Origin: Niallia alba
GTDB lineage: Bacteria > Bacillota > Bacilli > Bacillales > Cytobacillaceae
Direction: 5' to 3'
DNA: 64,000 bases
Assembly: GCF_012933555.1 (NCBI RefSeq)
Contig: NZ_JABBPK010000001.1
Span: 4,194,001 to 4,258,000, forward strand
Under the pieces are notes generated by a model. That model saw only the letters and a program-made list of their open reading frames with translations, did no database searches and was not told the DNA's origin. Every line of letters starts with the position of its first letter. Positions within the stretch are counted from its first letter, which is position 1. A program made the translations under genes and the position numbers. Below are positions 1 to 9,108 of this stretch, piece by piece.

Positions 1-674
1 TAGTAGCTGTCTCCGTTTGTTGCTTCGCGTAAAAGTTCCACAATGCGCTTCATTGCTCTTTTTTTTGTGCGGATTTTTTCAAATGGGACGATTAGTTTAT
101 CCTTGAAATGTAGCAACGGTTTTACTTGCAGGAGACTTCCTATGATTGCTTGGGCGCTTGAAAGGCGTCCTCCGCGTTGGAGATTGGACAGATCATCTAC
201 CATAAAGTAGGCGTGGCTTGTTTCTTTTAATTCATCTAGAATTGGCATAATTTCTGCTGCTGTTTTGCCTGCACGGACTAATTTCGCTGCTTCAATGGCA
301 TAGAATCCTTGAACCATGCAACTCACTTCTGTATCAAAAGCAAATACAGTAATTCCATCTACCATGTCTCCCGCAGAGATGGCGCCTTGATAAGTACCGC
401 TAATTCCGCTTGATAAGTGGATACTAATTACTTCATCATAATTCTCGGAGAGTTTTTCAAATAGCTCCACAAATTTTCCAATTGATGGCTGAGAAGTAGT
501 AGGCAGCTCCTTTGTTTTAATTTCTTCATAAAATTCGGATGCTGTTAATTCTTTTTCTTCTTCATACACTTCTGACCCAAGAATGACCGTCAATGGAATC
601 ATATGTATATCGTACTTCTCCCTTACATCTTTAGGGATATAAGCCGTACTATCTGTAACAATAGCTGTTTTCAT
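1..674 (-). CDS. degV: DegV family fatty-acid-binding protein (partial)
   Basis: Partial gene that runs off the left edge; about 224 N-terminal residues are visible. The start reads MKTAIVTDSTAYIP, the typical first strand of the DegV (EDD) fold, followed by the TTSQPS segment and the SSGISGTYQ motif that contacts the bound fatty-acid carboxylate in this family. DegV proteins are fatty-acid carriers, and in Firmicutes the FakB members hand fatty acids to the FakA kinase. In B. subtilis a degV gene (yviA) sits next to degS-degU, and the same neighbourhood here supports orthology. No fakA is visible. Family assignment is firm; the exact ligand is unknown. Confidence 0.9.
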   Translation of the reverse strand, partial: MKTAIVTDSTAYIPKDVREKYDIHMIPLTVILGSEVYEEEKELTASEFYEEIKTKELPTTSQPSIGKFVELFEKLSENYDEVISIHLSSGISGTYQGAISAGDMVDGITVFAFDTEVSCMVQGFYAIEAAKLVRAGKTAAEIMPILDELKETSHAYFMVDDLSNLQRGGRLSSAQAIIGSLLQVKPLLHFKDKLIVPFEKIRTKKRAMKRIVELLREATNGDSY

Positions 675-823
675 CCAATTAGTTACCTTCCTTATCTATT
701 CGTTTGTATTCCATTTTAACTAAAAAAGAGTTTATTTGCATTATATATTAACTCTATTATAATGCACAAAAAGAGGAATTTATATGGAATTTTAATAGGC
801 AAGAAAATATTATAACAGATTTT

Positions 824-973
824 TTACTTTTGAGGTTGATTCGGAATGGGAATTTCTCTTCTCTTTAATTCTACAAAGAGGAGCAGGATGAATTCTTCGG
901 CGAGTTCTAATTTTATCGCTTCTAAATATGCTTCTATTAGGGTGTGATCAGGAAGTCTCTTGATTCCATTCAT
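824..973 (-). CDS. sda: Sda, sporulation histidine kinase inhibitor
   Basis: A 49-residue protein. The start is the ATG at 973, because AGGAGG lies six bases upstream; a longer reading to 1033 has no such site. The protein reads MNGIKRLPDHTLIEAYLEA and continues with two short helices ending in ELKRREIPI, the helical-hairpin pattern of Sda (B. subtilis Sda is of similar length and has LSDELLIESY at the matching place). Sda binds the dimerisation domain of sporulation kinase KinA and blocks autophosphorylation when DNA replication is disturbed. In B. subtilis sda is controlled by DnaA; I did not identify a DnaA box cluster here. It lies alone between degV and degU, not its B. subtilis location. 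Confidence 0.85.
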   Translation of the reverse strand: MNGIKRLPDHTLIEAYLEAIKLELAEEFILLLFVELKRREIPIPNQPQK

Positions 974-1135
974 TGGAATTCCTCCTATCATCTTCTTTAC
1001 CAATATCTTATCAATAATCCTAGGTAAAAACACCTAATTCACTTACAATATTATGACAATTCCACAAACTACTGTAAGGACAAATAAAAAAGGAGCTCCT
1101 TAAACCAACTAGTGATTCAGGTAGCACCTTTCCTA

Positions 1136-1822
1136 TTAACGAACTTCTACCCAACCGTTTTTAATAGCAACAACAACTGCTTGCGTACGGTCGTTTACAT
1201 TCATTTTTTGTAAAATATTACTTACATGGTTTTTAACCGTTTTTTCACTAATAAATAATGCCTCGCCGATTCCTCTATTACTTTTACCATCTGCAAGAAG
1301 CTGTAAGACTTCACATTCACGTCTAGTTAATAAATGTAATGGTCTTCTAATTTCTACAACTTGTACATGGTGTTCATCAGAGTTTGCATTTTCTAATGCT
1401 AGACGACGATATTCATTTACTAGGTTATGGGTTACTTTCGGATGTAAATAGGAACCTCCGTCAGCTACTACTTTAACCGCTTCAATAAGTGCATCTGCAT
1501 CCATTTCTTTTAGTAGATAACCGCTAGCACCTGTTTTTAATGCATGGGTTACGTAGTTTTCATCATCATGAATGGATAGAATGATAACCTTTGTATCAGG
1601 AAATTTCTCTAACAATTGTCTTGTTGCCTCTACTCCATTAATTGTAGGCATATTTATATCCATAATTGTTACGTCTGGTTGGTATTCTTCAATTAGCTGA
1701 ATGGCTTGTGTGCCATCATCCCCTTCAGCTACGACTTCGAAACTCGATTCGAAGTCGAGAATTCGTTTTACCCCTTCTCTAAACAATTGGTGATCATCAA
1801 TAATAACTATCTTAGTAGTCAA
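1136..1822 (-). CDS. degU: DegU response regulator
   Basis: A 228-residue NarL/LuxR-type response regulator. The receiver domain (about 1-120) has the acidic pair D9/D10, phospho-acceptor D55 in VTIMDINMP, and the conserved K of GYLLKEMDA. The C-terminal helix-turn-helix (about 163-228) carries [18 protein letters not shown] and [17 protein letters not shown]. DegU is phosphorylated by DegS and controls exoenzymes, competence and motility in Bacillus. The start codon is TTG with GGGAGGCGGAG upstream. The 226-bp gap to degS is long for this pair and contains a candidate promoter at 1971-1998, so degU may be transcribed on its own as well as with degS. Confidence 0.96.
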   Translation of the reverse strand: MTTKIVIIDDHQLFREGVKRILDFESSFEVVAEGDDGTQAIQLIEEYQPDVTIMDINMPTINGVEATRQLLEKFPDTKVIILSIHDDENYVTHALKTGASGYLLKEMDADALIEAVKVVADGGSYLHPKVTHNLVNEYRRLALENANSDEHHVQVVEIRRPLHLLTRRECEVLQLLADGKSNRGIGEALFISEKTVKNHVSNILQKMNVNDRTQAVVVAIKNGWVEVR

Positions 1823-1970
1823 ATGCTCCGCCTCCCTTATTTTCTTTAGGCTCTTTTCGAATAATAATACGTTTTGCTATGTATGAAGTCCTTGATTACA
1901 GACACAAACAGTTAATCCAGAAAGAATAGCCCCTTTCAGTTTAGGGACCTCCTTTCCCTCAGAAGTCAAG

Positions 1971-1998
1971 ATTATCTGCTTTAGTCAATACTACTCAA
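1971..1998 (-). promoter_or_regulatory. Candidate SigA promoter for degU
   Basis: On the minus strand TTGAGT is followed after 16 bases by GATAAT, close to the SigA consensus. It lies in the 226-bp degS-degU gap and would give a leader of about 145 bases before the degU TTG start. B. subtilis degU also has promoters separate from degS, which makes this plausible; it rests only on motif match. Confidence 0.45.
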
Positions 1999-2048
1999 TT
2001 AACTATCTTACAAAGATTGGATTCTCCTATGAAAAACAGTTCCTTATA

Positions 2049-3188
2049 TCATCTAATAGGAACGTTGATCATAATAATGGTTCCAACTCCGATTTTTGAA
2101 TCGATGGTTAATTCCCCATCAAGAAGATGTACTCGTTCTCTCATCCCAATTAAACCAAAAGATTCGTCCTTTTTTTGATCTTTATCGAATCCCTTGCCAT
2201 TGTCCTTAACCAAGACAATAATTTGGTCTCTTCGTAGTTCCACTTTAACAGAAATATTAGATGCTTCTGCATGCTTTAAAGCATTTTGGACAGATTCTTG
2301 AACTAAGCGAAAAATTGCCACTTCGTACTTACTTGGAAGTCTTGTTTCTTTTCCAATTATGGCAAACTCAATTTTCGTTGATTCATGATACTCTTCTATT
2401 GTTTGTAAATATTTTTTTAGTGTTGGAATAAGGCCAAGATCATCTAAAGCCATTGGACGAAGATCATAAATGATTCGTCTAACTTCATATAATGCACTTC
2501 GTACCATTACCTTTAAATTTCTAATCTCTTCAAATGCCTCTTTAGCGCCACGCTCTTTATATATTCTTTCTACTAAATCAGAGCGCATCATTACATTAGC
2601 CATCATCTGTGCTGGCCCATCATGTATTTCCCGAGAAAGTCTCTTTTTCTCTTCTTCCTGAGCACCAATAATTTTCAATCCAAAATCCTGCTTTTGCTTG
2701 GCGTCTTCGATTACTTCGCCAACCTGTTTTAAATCACTAACTAAGTAATTCATCACGACAGAAATTTGCGTTACCAGATGTTCTGCACGCTCAATTGTTT
2801 CATCTAGTCCTAACAATCGACGTTCTAAATCATCTCGTCTTTCTCGATATTGCTTTTCTAGGTGACGATTCATGCTTAAATCCATTTGCAGCGTATGTGC
2901 TCTTTCATAAGCTTCCCGAACTTCCGCTTCCGAGTATTCATTAAAATGCTTACTCACTTCTGATAAGCGTTTACGAGCAAATCGAGACTGGATCTCTAGC
3001 TTGTCTCCTTTTTCTATCGTATCTAACACGAGTACTTTCATTTCTTTTAATTCTTCGGTAAGGGTTTCATAATCTTGTCGACATTGTTCTCCAATACGAA
3101 AAATCTCGTCTTTGCTGGAACCAACGGTCTTAATCATTTGTTCCACAATATAATCTAACGTTTTTGTGTCAAATTTCCTTATTAACAT
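2049..3188 (-). CDS. degS: DegS sensor histidine kinase
   Basis: Cytoplasmic sensor kinase of the DegS/DegU pair, 379 residues from the ATG at 3188. That start is chosen because GGAGGA lies eight bases before it and the protein then begins MLIRKFDTKTLD, matching DegS length and start; a 14-residue longer frame lacks a site. The N-terminal half (about 30-170) is a DegS-type coiled-coil sensor. HisKA_3 follows with EEKKRLSREIHDGPAQM, in which the phospho-acceptor is H189, the same position as in B. subtilis. The HATPase domain shows the N box (VQESVQNALKHA), DNGKGFD and GLIGMRERV. No membrane segment, as expected. It stands upstream of degU. Confidence 0.97.
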   Translation of the reverse strand: MLIRKFDTKTLDYIVEQMIKTVGSSKDEIFRIGEQCRQDYETLTEELKEMKVLVLDTIEKGDKLEIQSRFARKRLSEVSKHFNEYSEAEVREAYERAHTLQMDLSMNRHLEKQYRERRDDLERRLLGLDETIERAEHLVTQISVVMNYLVSDLKQVGEVIEDAKQKQDFGLKIIGAQEEEKKRLSREIHDGPAQMMANVMMRSDLVERIYKERGAKEAFEEIRNLKVMVRSALYEVRRIIYDLRPMALDDLGLIPTLKKYLQTIEEYHESTKIEFAIIGKETRLPSKYEVAIFRLVQESVQNALKHAEASNISVKVELRRDQIIVLVKDNGKGFDKDQKKDESFGLIGMRERVHLLDGELTIDSKIGVGTIIMINVPIR

Positions 3189-3759
3189 ATATAATTCCTC
3201 CAAAAAGGCTAAAACCCTTCCAACATCCATTCTTATTTTAGCTTGAAAGTTAATAATATGTATAATTCATTGTAAAATAAATTAAAATCGTTATTTAGAC
3301 ACATCTTCCTCCACCAAAAACCATGCCTCAAGACCTATTACCAACAAGAATTACTGTGAAAAAGTATGTAAAAATGCAATAATATAATTTTATCCTATTC
3401 TAAACCAAAAACAAAGAAAAAGAAAATAAATAGATGAGATAAGCTGGAAATTAAAGAATCTTAAGCCTATCCATGAAATATAGCCCATAACATATGTAGC
3501 GGGTCTTTTCGAGCATTGAGTTTTACTTATTATATCACGCTTGCTAAATCGCTATATTAAGATTTGATTACAAAGAGAACAATAATTGAAGAAAAAAGAA
3601 TGTCGAATTATAATGAAATAAGACTAATTATCGATTTTCTATTTTTTTTCAAATAGAAAAAGTTACAAATACTGACTTATATAACGAACAGAAGAATCTC
3701 ATTACGATATTTGGTGGATAACAAGTATAGGATAAAGACACAGAAAGGAGCTTTCCATT
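3189..3759. other. Intergenic region between divergent degS and yvyE
   Basis: About 570 AT-rich bases between the divergent degS and yvyE genes. It must hold the promoters of both, but no element matches the consensus well enough to assign. No open frame with a ribosome binding site, no riboswitch-like fold and no repeats were recognised. Confidence 0.5.
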
Positions 3760-4392
3760 ATGCTTCCTTCCTATCTAACTGTGCCTAGCTACGGGGAATA
3801 TGAACTAATTATTCAAAAATCACGTTTTATTGCTCATATCGCTCGAACAGAAACAGAAGAAGCAGCACAGGCTTTCATAGGAGAAATAAAGAAAAAACAT
3901 AAAGATGCCACACATAATTGTTCTGCATACTTAATTGGAGAACATGACCAAATTCAAAAAGCGAATGATGACGGGGAACCAAGTGGAACGGCAGGAGTGC
4001 CAATTCTTGAGGTACTAAAGAAAAAAGGACTAAAAGATACGACAGTTGTTGTTACAAGATATTATGGTGGGATTAAGCTTGGCGCTGGAGGTCTTATTCG
4101 CGCATATGGAAAAACTACCTCCGAAGGATTAGCAAATGTGGGTATCATTGAAAGAAAATTAAAACAAATCGTTAGTGTATCCATCGAGTATCCATTACTT
4201 GGAAAAACGGAAAATGAATTACGATCTTCGAATTATCAAATTAAAGAAATTCATTATTTAGAAAATGTCGAGATCGATGTCTTTGTTGATTCTGAACAGG
4301 TGGAGACATATAAAGATTGGATAACAGACTTAACGAATGGACAAGGTATTATTAAAGAAAAAGAAACCTTGTATGCAGAAACCCATATTTGA
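3760..4392 (+). CDS. yvyE: YvyE, IMPACT/YigZ family protein
   Basis: A 210-residue protein of the YigZ/IMPACT (UPF0029) family. The N-terminal domain (about 15-125) has the family signature DDGEPSGTAGVPILE followed by VVVTRYYGGIKLGAGGL; the C-terminal domain (about 135-205) is the smaller DUF1949 ferredoxin-like fold. Eukaryotic IMPACT regulates the kinase GCN2; the bacterial role is not established. The start follows AAAGGAG closely. In B. subtilis yvyE also lies between degS and the tagV/tagO genes, so this position is conserved synteny. The next gene begins 129 bp downstream on the same strand. Confidence 0.94.
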   Translation: MLPSYLTVPSYGEYELIIQKSRFIAHIARTETEEAAQAFIGEIKKKHKDATHNCSAYLIGEHDQIQKANDDGEPSGTAGVPILEVLKKKGLKDTTVVVTRYYGGIKLGAGGLIRAYGKTTSEGLANVGIIERKLKQIVSVSIEYPLLGKTENELRSSNYQIKEIHYLENVEIDVFVDSEQVETYKDWITDLTNGQGIIKEKETLYAETHI

Positions 4393-4521
4393 ATTATTTA
4401 CTATTATTACAAAAATATACCTTGAATAGAAATAAACTGCTAATTTACGCAGAATAGAGATAGAGGTAATATAGTAACTATGATTTCATTACGTATTTCT
4501 TAATTCACAAAGGAGAAACTT

Positions 4522-5583
4522 ATGGCAAATAATACAAGAGAAACTTATATAAAGGATACAAAGAAAAAGAAACGAAAAAAAGTAAAATTGTTTATTTTTG
4601 TACCATTACTTGTGATCCTTATAGCAGGCATCGGTTATGGAGCAACCTTATACTCAAAAGCAAAATCAGTTGCAGATGATTCGTATGAGCCAATTGATCG
4701 TGATTCGAAAAGAGACGCAAAAGTAGATCCTAATATCGATGACGTCTCCATCCTATTTATTGGAGTAGATGACAGCGAGAAACGATCTAGTCAATCTGGT
4801 ACTACCCGTTCTCGTTCCGATGCCTTAATGGTAGCGACTTTAAATGAGAAAGAAAAATCGGTTAAATTACTCAGCATCCCACGTGATTCCTATGTATATA
4901 TTCCGGAACGCGGCTATTCCGATAAAATTACTCATGCACACTATTTCGGTGGAGTTACGTCTACTTTAGATACAGTAGAAGAATTACTAGAGATTCCGAT
5001 TGATTATTATGTAAAAATGAATTTCGACGCCTTTATGGATGTAGTTGATGCTTTAGGTGGTATTGATGTCGATGTCCCAGTGACATTTACAGAACAAAAC
5101 TCGAAGGATAAAGCAGGCGCTATCCATCTTGAACAAGGATATCAGGAATTGGACGGAGAACAAGCACTTGCCCTTGCAAGAACAAGAAAAATTGATAACG
5201 ACATTGAGCGTGGAAAAAGACAACAATTAATTATGCAAGCCATCATGAAAAAAGCGATCTCTGTTGAAGGGATAACAAAATATTCAAAAGTAATGGAAGC
5301 TGTCGGAAGCAATATGACAACAGACCTATCATTCAGCGATATGCAGTCCTTAATTGCTTATGCAACTGCCGATAACGGTTTACAAGTAGAAACACTTACA
5401 CTCGCGGGTACGGATGGCCGTGTAGATGGTAAATATATTTATCAATTAGATGAAACAGCATTAGCGGAGACAAAATCTGTCCTTCAGCAGCATTTAGGTC
5501 TAAATAGCAGTTTCTTATCAGACTCTAACAACTCTACTGAAACAGAAACAGATTCAACAACGGATTCCTCCACTTTAAACTAA
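4522..5583 (+). CDS. tagV: LCP family wall teichoic acid ligase
   Basis: A 353-residue LytR-CpsA-Psr (LCP) phosphotransferase. A lysine-rich N-terminus (KKKKRKKVK) precedes one membrane segment (about 24-44), and the LCP domain outside the membrane spans roughly 75-300. Visible signature parts are GVDDSEKRSSQSGTTRSRSDALMV, LLSIPRDSYV, the DKITHAHYFGG segment and ALALARTRK, which supply the Arg/Asp residues that hold the polyprenyl pyrophosphate. LCP enzymes move teichoic acid from undecaprenyl pyrophosphate to peptidoglycan. The tail is Ser/Thr-rich and low complexity. The symbol tagV (yvhJ) rests on position between yvyE and tagO; sequence alone cannot separate TagT, TagU and TagV. Confidence 0.88.
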   Translation: MANNTRETYIKDTKKKKRKKVKLFIFVPLLVILIAGIGYGATLYSKAKSVADDSYEPIDRDSKRDAKVDPNIDDVSILFIGVDDSEKRSSQSGTTRSRSDALMVATLNEKEKSVKLLSIPRDSYVYIPERGYSDKITHAHYFGGVTSTLDTVEELLEIPIDYYVKMNFDAFMDVVDALGGIDVDVPVTFTEQNSKDKAGAIHLEQGYQELDGEQALALARTRKIDNDIERGKRQQLIMQAIMKKAISVEGITKYSKVMEAVGSNMTTDLSFSDMQSLIAYATADNGLQVETLTLAGTDGRVDGKYIYQLDETALAETKSVLQQHLGLNSSFLSDSNNSTETETDSTTDSSTLN

Positions 5584-5595
5584 TCACTATATCTG

Positions 5596-5628
5596 ACATA
5601 CACCAATTTTCATTGGTGTATGTTTTTT
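5596..5628 (+). terminator. Rho-independent terminator after the LCP gene
   Basis: ACATACACCAAT pairs with ATTGGTGTATGT around a four-base loop and is followed by a T-run. It lies 13 bases after the LCP stop codon. Confidence 0.88.
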
Positions 5629-5956
5629 GGTTTATTCGATTCAATAGAAGATAAGCCTAATGTACTTCCCTCATCTTTCCCAATATATTATTTAGAAAGA
5701 TTGTTAACCGAATGAATATCTACTTTTCAAATTAAGAAATTTGTCACTAAACTAATAGAAGATAATAATTCTATATTTTGTTCTATATTTTTCCTATCTA
5801 AAATTCCCCCTACTTATTTATCTAACCATTAATTCTACTTATTATATTCTCTATTAGATATTCACCATAATTATCCATACTAACACAACATGCTATTATG
5901 ATAGAATCATATTAGTCCCTTATTTTAGGTAAAAAGACATAATTTTTAAGTATTTC

Positions 5957-5984
5957 TTTCACCTACATTAAAATTTGGTATAAT
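5957..5984 (+). promoter_or_regulatory. Candidate SigA promoter of the SpoIID-like gene
   Basis: A perfect TATAAT at 5979-5984 with TTTCAC 16 bases upstream. It would give a leader of about 75 bases before the start codon at 6068. The rest of the 440-base gap after the terminator at 5596-5628 is very AT-rich and shows no gene. Confidence 0.5.
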
Positions 5985-6067
5985 TCTAATTAATTGTAAC
6001 GGGGTCTAAAGTATTAGATTTTTTTACTAGATTCATAGTTTATTACTAATGTATGAAGGAGAAAAAG

Positions 6068-9010
6068 ATGTTAAAAAAATTACTATCCATGTTGCTTTCA
6101 TTTGTTTTACTGATTTCTATACTGCCAATTTTCGAACATAATGCCTATGCTAGTGTTAACGAACCACAAGTACATGTAAAACTTAAGAATTACCTCGGAA
6201 ATAAAACACAAGTTACTCTTAAACCATCCGGAACCTATAAAACCATTGATGGCAAAGTTTCTTTAAACAGCAACACAGAATATATCCTTAAATTAGAGCA
6301 ATCTCAACTAAAATTGTATCAAGGAAGCAAATCTATTTATCAATCCACTTCCTTTACTCTAGCTTCTTCCGACTCAGACAGCTCCTTATCGATTAATAAT
6401 CGTTCATATAAAGGATCTTTTGAATTTATTATGGAAACAATAAGTGGCAAAAACTATATTAGACCAATTAATACGGTTGGTATGGAAGATTACCTTAAAG
6501 GGGTTGTTCCGCGAGAAATGCCAGCTTTATGGGATCTTGAAGCGTTAAAAGCTCAAGCCGTTGCAGCACGTACTTATTCTTGGAATTATGGTGGTCAGAC
6601 AATCACAGATACTATAAACCATCAAGTTTATGGCGGACTAACTGATTCCCATCCTAACTCCAATAAAGCTGTAGATTCTACTACTGGACAAGTCTTAAAA
6701 TATAATGGAAAACTAATCAGTGCCGTATTCTCAGCAAGTAATGGTGGCGTAATGGAGGCTGCTAAGAATGTTTGGGGATACGAATATGGATATCTAAAAA
6801 ATGAACTCGATCCTTATGATACAAGCTTTAATTGGGATTTTAGCTTGCAAAAAACGCAAATCGACATGAAAGACAAAGATTTAGTTAAACCAGATACATG
6901 GTGGAAAAATGCGTCTGAAAAAGATAGTAAAATTATCTCCCTTATTAAAACTTGGTTAAATAATAATGGGTATAAAGATAAAGATATCAAGATTGTCTCA
7001 ATTCCAACTCTTTCTTTTAATAACCCTTCTTCCACAAAACGTGTAACTACAGGTTCCATAACGGTTCAGTTTTACGTGAAGGATATAAAAGACAAAGACG
7101 GAAAACTAATTTTACAAGAAGTAAAACAAACGAATGTTGCAGCATCAAGAGTTAGAGCAATGATAGGAATAGACAATGTAAAAAGTTATCTTATTACAAA
7201 AAGCTCCTCTAATTCAACTGCTCATAGCATTGCTGGAAAAGGGTACGGTCACGGAGTTGGCTTGAGCCAATATGGTGCAAATAATCGTGCTAAGGCAGGA
7301 CAAAAATACAATGAAATTCTAGCATTCTATTATCCTGGAGCTAAACTAGTTACTGAATATACACAGACTGATATTTCTGCTCCCGTTATAAAAGATATAA
7401 AAGCTTCGTTCGTTAACTCGAATGATAATGTGAGAATATCATTCAATATCAATAAAGCAGCAACTGTCATAGTAAGAATTAAAGACAGCACTGGTAAAAT
7501 CGTATCAACACTTTTGAATAACAAATCTTTAAACGCAGGTAGCTACTCCTACACTGCTGATGCTTCAAGTTGGAGCAACGGAAGCTATACAACAGAAGTT
7601 ATAGCAACAAACAGTAATAATCAAACAACTTCAAGTAGTGCCATTGTTCAAGTATCAAAAGTAGAAGCACCAACTATTAGTTCAATCAGCACTAAATATG
7701 ATTCAGATCCAAACAGAATAGTTGTTTCCTTTAAAGGAAACCAACCAACAAAAACAACTGTAATAATAAAAGATAACAACAATAAAGTTATCAAAACATT
7801 AGCAAGCAATCAATCAATCGCTGTTGGAACAACTTCGTATAATTGGGATGTATCAAATGTCAACAACGGAAACTATACTCTAGAAATTACATCTGTTAAT
7901 AGTGTTGGCAAATCAAGTTCTGCTAAACAAAATTTCACTTTAAAAAAAGCAGAAATAGTAGCTCCTTCTATTAAAGATATAAAAACAAGCTATACCGCAA
8001 GTAACAACCAGGTAAAAGTTAGTTTCCATGTTGATCAAACAGCAAAAACAACTGTCGAATTGAAAGATAGCAACAATAAAGTAATTAAAACGCTAGCTAG
8101 TGATGAATCAAAGGCTGCTGGTACGAGAACGTATAACTGGGATGTTAGCAAAGTTAATAATGGAACCTATACTGTTGCAATAACTTCAACTAATAATAGT
8201 GGACAGAAAAAGACAGCTACTCAAAAATTCACTTTACAAAAGCCAACTGCTCCTACTATAAAAGACATAAAGACAAACTATACAGCAAGTAACAACCAGA
8301 TGAAAATTAGTTTCAATGTTAATCAAACGACCAAAACTACTGTGCAAATTAAAGACAACAAAAATAAAGTCATCAAAACATTAGCAAACAATCAATCAAT
8401 TGCCACTGGTACGAGAACTTATAACTGGGATGTTAGTAAAGTTAATAATGGAACCTATACTGTTTCAGTCACTTCTACTAATACTAGTGGGCAGAAAAAA
8501 ACGGCTAATCAAAAATTCACTTTAAAAAAAGCAATTGCTCCCACCATTAAAGAGATGAAAACGAGCTATGATACATCTGGCAATAAAATCAAAGTTAGCT
8601 TCCATGTTAACCAAGCTTCGACAACAACTGTAAAAATCGTAAATGGTAAAAACAAAGTCGTCAAAACCCTTGCTTCTAATAAGTCCATAAAAGCAGGAAT
8701 TCATTCTTATACATGGAATGTTGGCAATGCAAGTGATGGAAGCTATACGGTATCTATTGAATCTGTAAATGGCAGTAAGCTAAAAAAAACAGCTACTAAA
8801 AAGTTTACGTTATATAAAGTAAAGACAGGGACTGTTAAGGCAACAAATCTAAATATTAGACAAAAGCCGAATGCGTCATCCAAAAAAGTCGGTTCAATAC
8901 CTAATAACAAGAAAATAACAATTTTTGAAAAAAGCGGAGCTTGGTATAAAATTAAATATGGTAAAGTTACTGGCTATGTTTCAGTACAATACGTAAAGAA
9001 TGTGAAATAA
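6068..9010 (+). CDS. Secreted SpoIID-type amidase enhancer with Ig-like repeats and SH3 domain
   Basis: A 980-residue exported protein. The start is the ATG at 6068, six bases after AAGGAG; an ATG at 6053 lies before this site. A signal peptide (MLKKLLSMLLSFVLLIS, cleaved near NAYA) leads to a SpoIID/LytB domain (about 80-435) with GMEDYLKGVVPREMP, AQAVAARTY and GHGVGLSQYGA. Five Ig-like or FlgD-like repeats of about 96 residues follow, then a C-terminal bacterial SH3 domain (LNIRQKPNASSKKVG). The SpoIID domain is found in SpoIID lytic transglycosylase and in LytB, the modifier of amidase LytC; the SH3 and repeats point to wall binding. The length is much greater than SpoIID, so LytB-like wall turnover is the better guess. 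A terminator follows and tagO lies convergent. Confidence 0.85.
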   Translation: MLKKLLSMLLSFVLLISILPIFEHNAYASVNEPQVHVKLKNYLGNKTQVTLKPSGTYKTIDGKVSLNSNTEYILKLEQSQLKLYQGSKSIYQSTSFTLASSDSDSSLSINNRSYKGSFEFIMETISGKNYIRPINTVGMEDYLKGVVPREMPALWDLEALKAQAVAARTYSWNYGGQTITDTINHQVYGGLTDSHPNSNKAVDSTTGQVLKYNGKLISAVFSASNGGVMEAAKNVWGYEYGYLKNELDPYDTSFNWDFSLQKTQIDMKDKDLVKPDTWWKNASEKDSKIISLIKTWLNNNGYKDKDIKIVSIPTLSFNNPSSTKRVTTGSITVQFYVKDIKDKDGKLILQEVKQTNVAASRVRAMIGIDNVKSYLITKSSSNSTAHSIAGKGYGHGVGLSQYGANNRAKAGQKYNEILAFYYPGAKLVTEYTQTDISAPVIKDIKASFVNSNDNVRISFNINKAATVIVRIKDSTGKIVSTLLNNKSLNAGSYSYTADASSWSNGSYTTEVIATNSNNQTTSSSAIVQVSKVEAPTISSISTKYDSDPNRIVVSFKGNQPTKTTVIIKDNNNKVIKTLASNQSIAVGTTSYNWDVSNVNNGNYTLEITSVNSVGKSSSAKQNFTLKKAEIVAPSIKDIKTSYTASNNQVKVSFHVDQTAKTTVELKDSNNKVIKTLASDESKAAGTRTYNWDVSKVNNGTYTVAITSTNNSGQKKTATQKFTLQKPTAPTIKDIKTNYTASNNQMKISFNVNQTTKTTVQIKDNKNKVIKTLANNQSIATGTRTYNWDVSKVNNGTYTVSVTSTNTSGQKKTANQKFTLKKAIAPTIKEMKTSYDTSGNKIKVSFHVNQASTTTVKIVNGKNKVVKTLASNKSIKAGIHSYTWNVGNASDGSYTVSIESVNGSKLKKTATKKFTLYKVKTGTVKATNLNIRQKPNASSKKVGSIPNNKKITIFEKSGAWYKIKYGKVTGYVSVQYVKNVK
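7379..8824 (+). repeat. Five tandem repeats encoding ~96-residue Ig-like modules
   Basis: Five in-frame units start near 7379, 7667, 7961, 8249 and 8537, each opening with AP.IK or APTI and holding a K(V/I)IKTLA segment and a WDVSKVNNGTYT-like segment. Units 3 and 4 are nearly identical in protein, which suggests recent duplication; unit 1 is the most diverged. Confidence 0.9.
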
Positions 9011-9017
9011 TAAATAA

Positions 9018-9050
9018 GAAGTAAGGCAAATCTAGCCTTACTTCTTTCCT
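9018..9050 (+). terminator. Terminator of the SpoIID-like gene
   Basis: GAAGTAAGGC pairs with GCCTTACTTC and a T-rich stretch follows, eight bases after the stop codon. Confidence 0.85.
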
Positions 9051-9068
9051 TTCTATTTACTACATAAA

Positions 9069-9108
9069 AAACAAAAGACCCTCCTTCATTCTTGAAGGGG
9101 GTCTTTTA
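9069..9108 (-). terminator. Terminator of tagO
   Basis: A long stem of AAAAGACCCCCTTC with GAAGGAGGGTCTTTT directly follows the tagO stop on the minus strand, with GTTTTTTAT after it. The stem can also work in the other direction. Confidence 0.88.
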
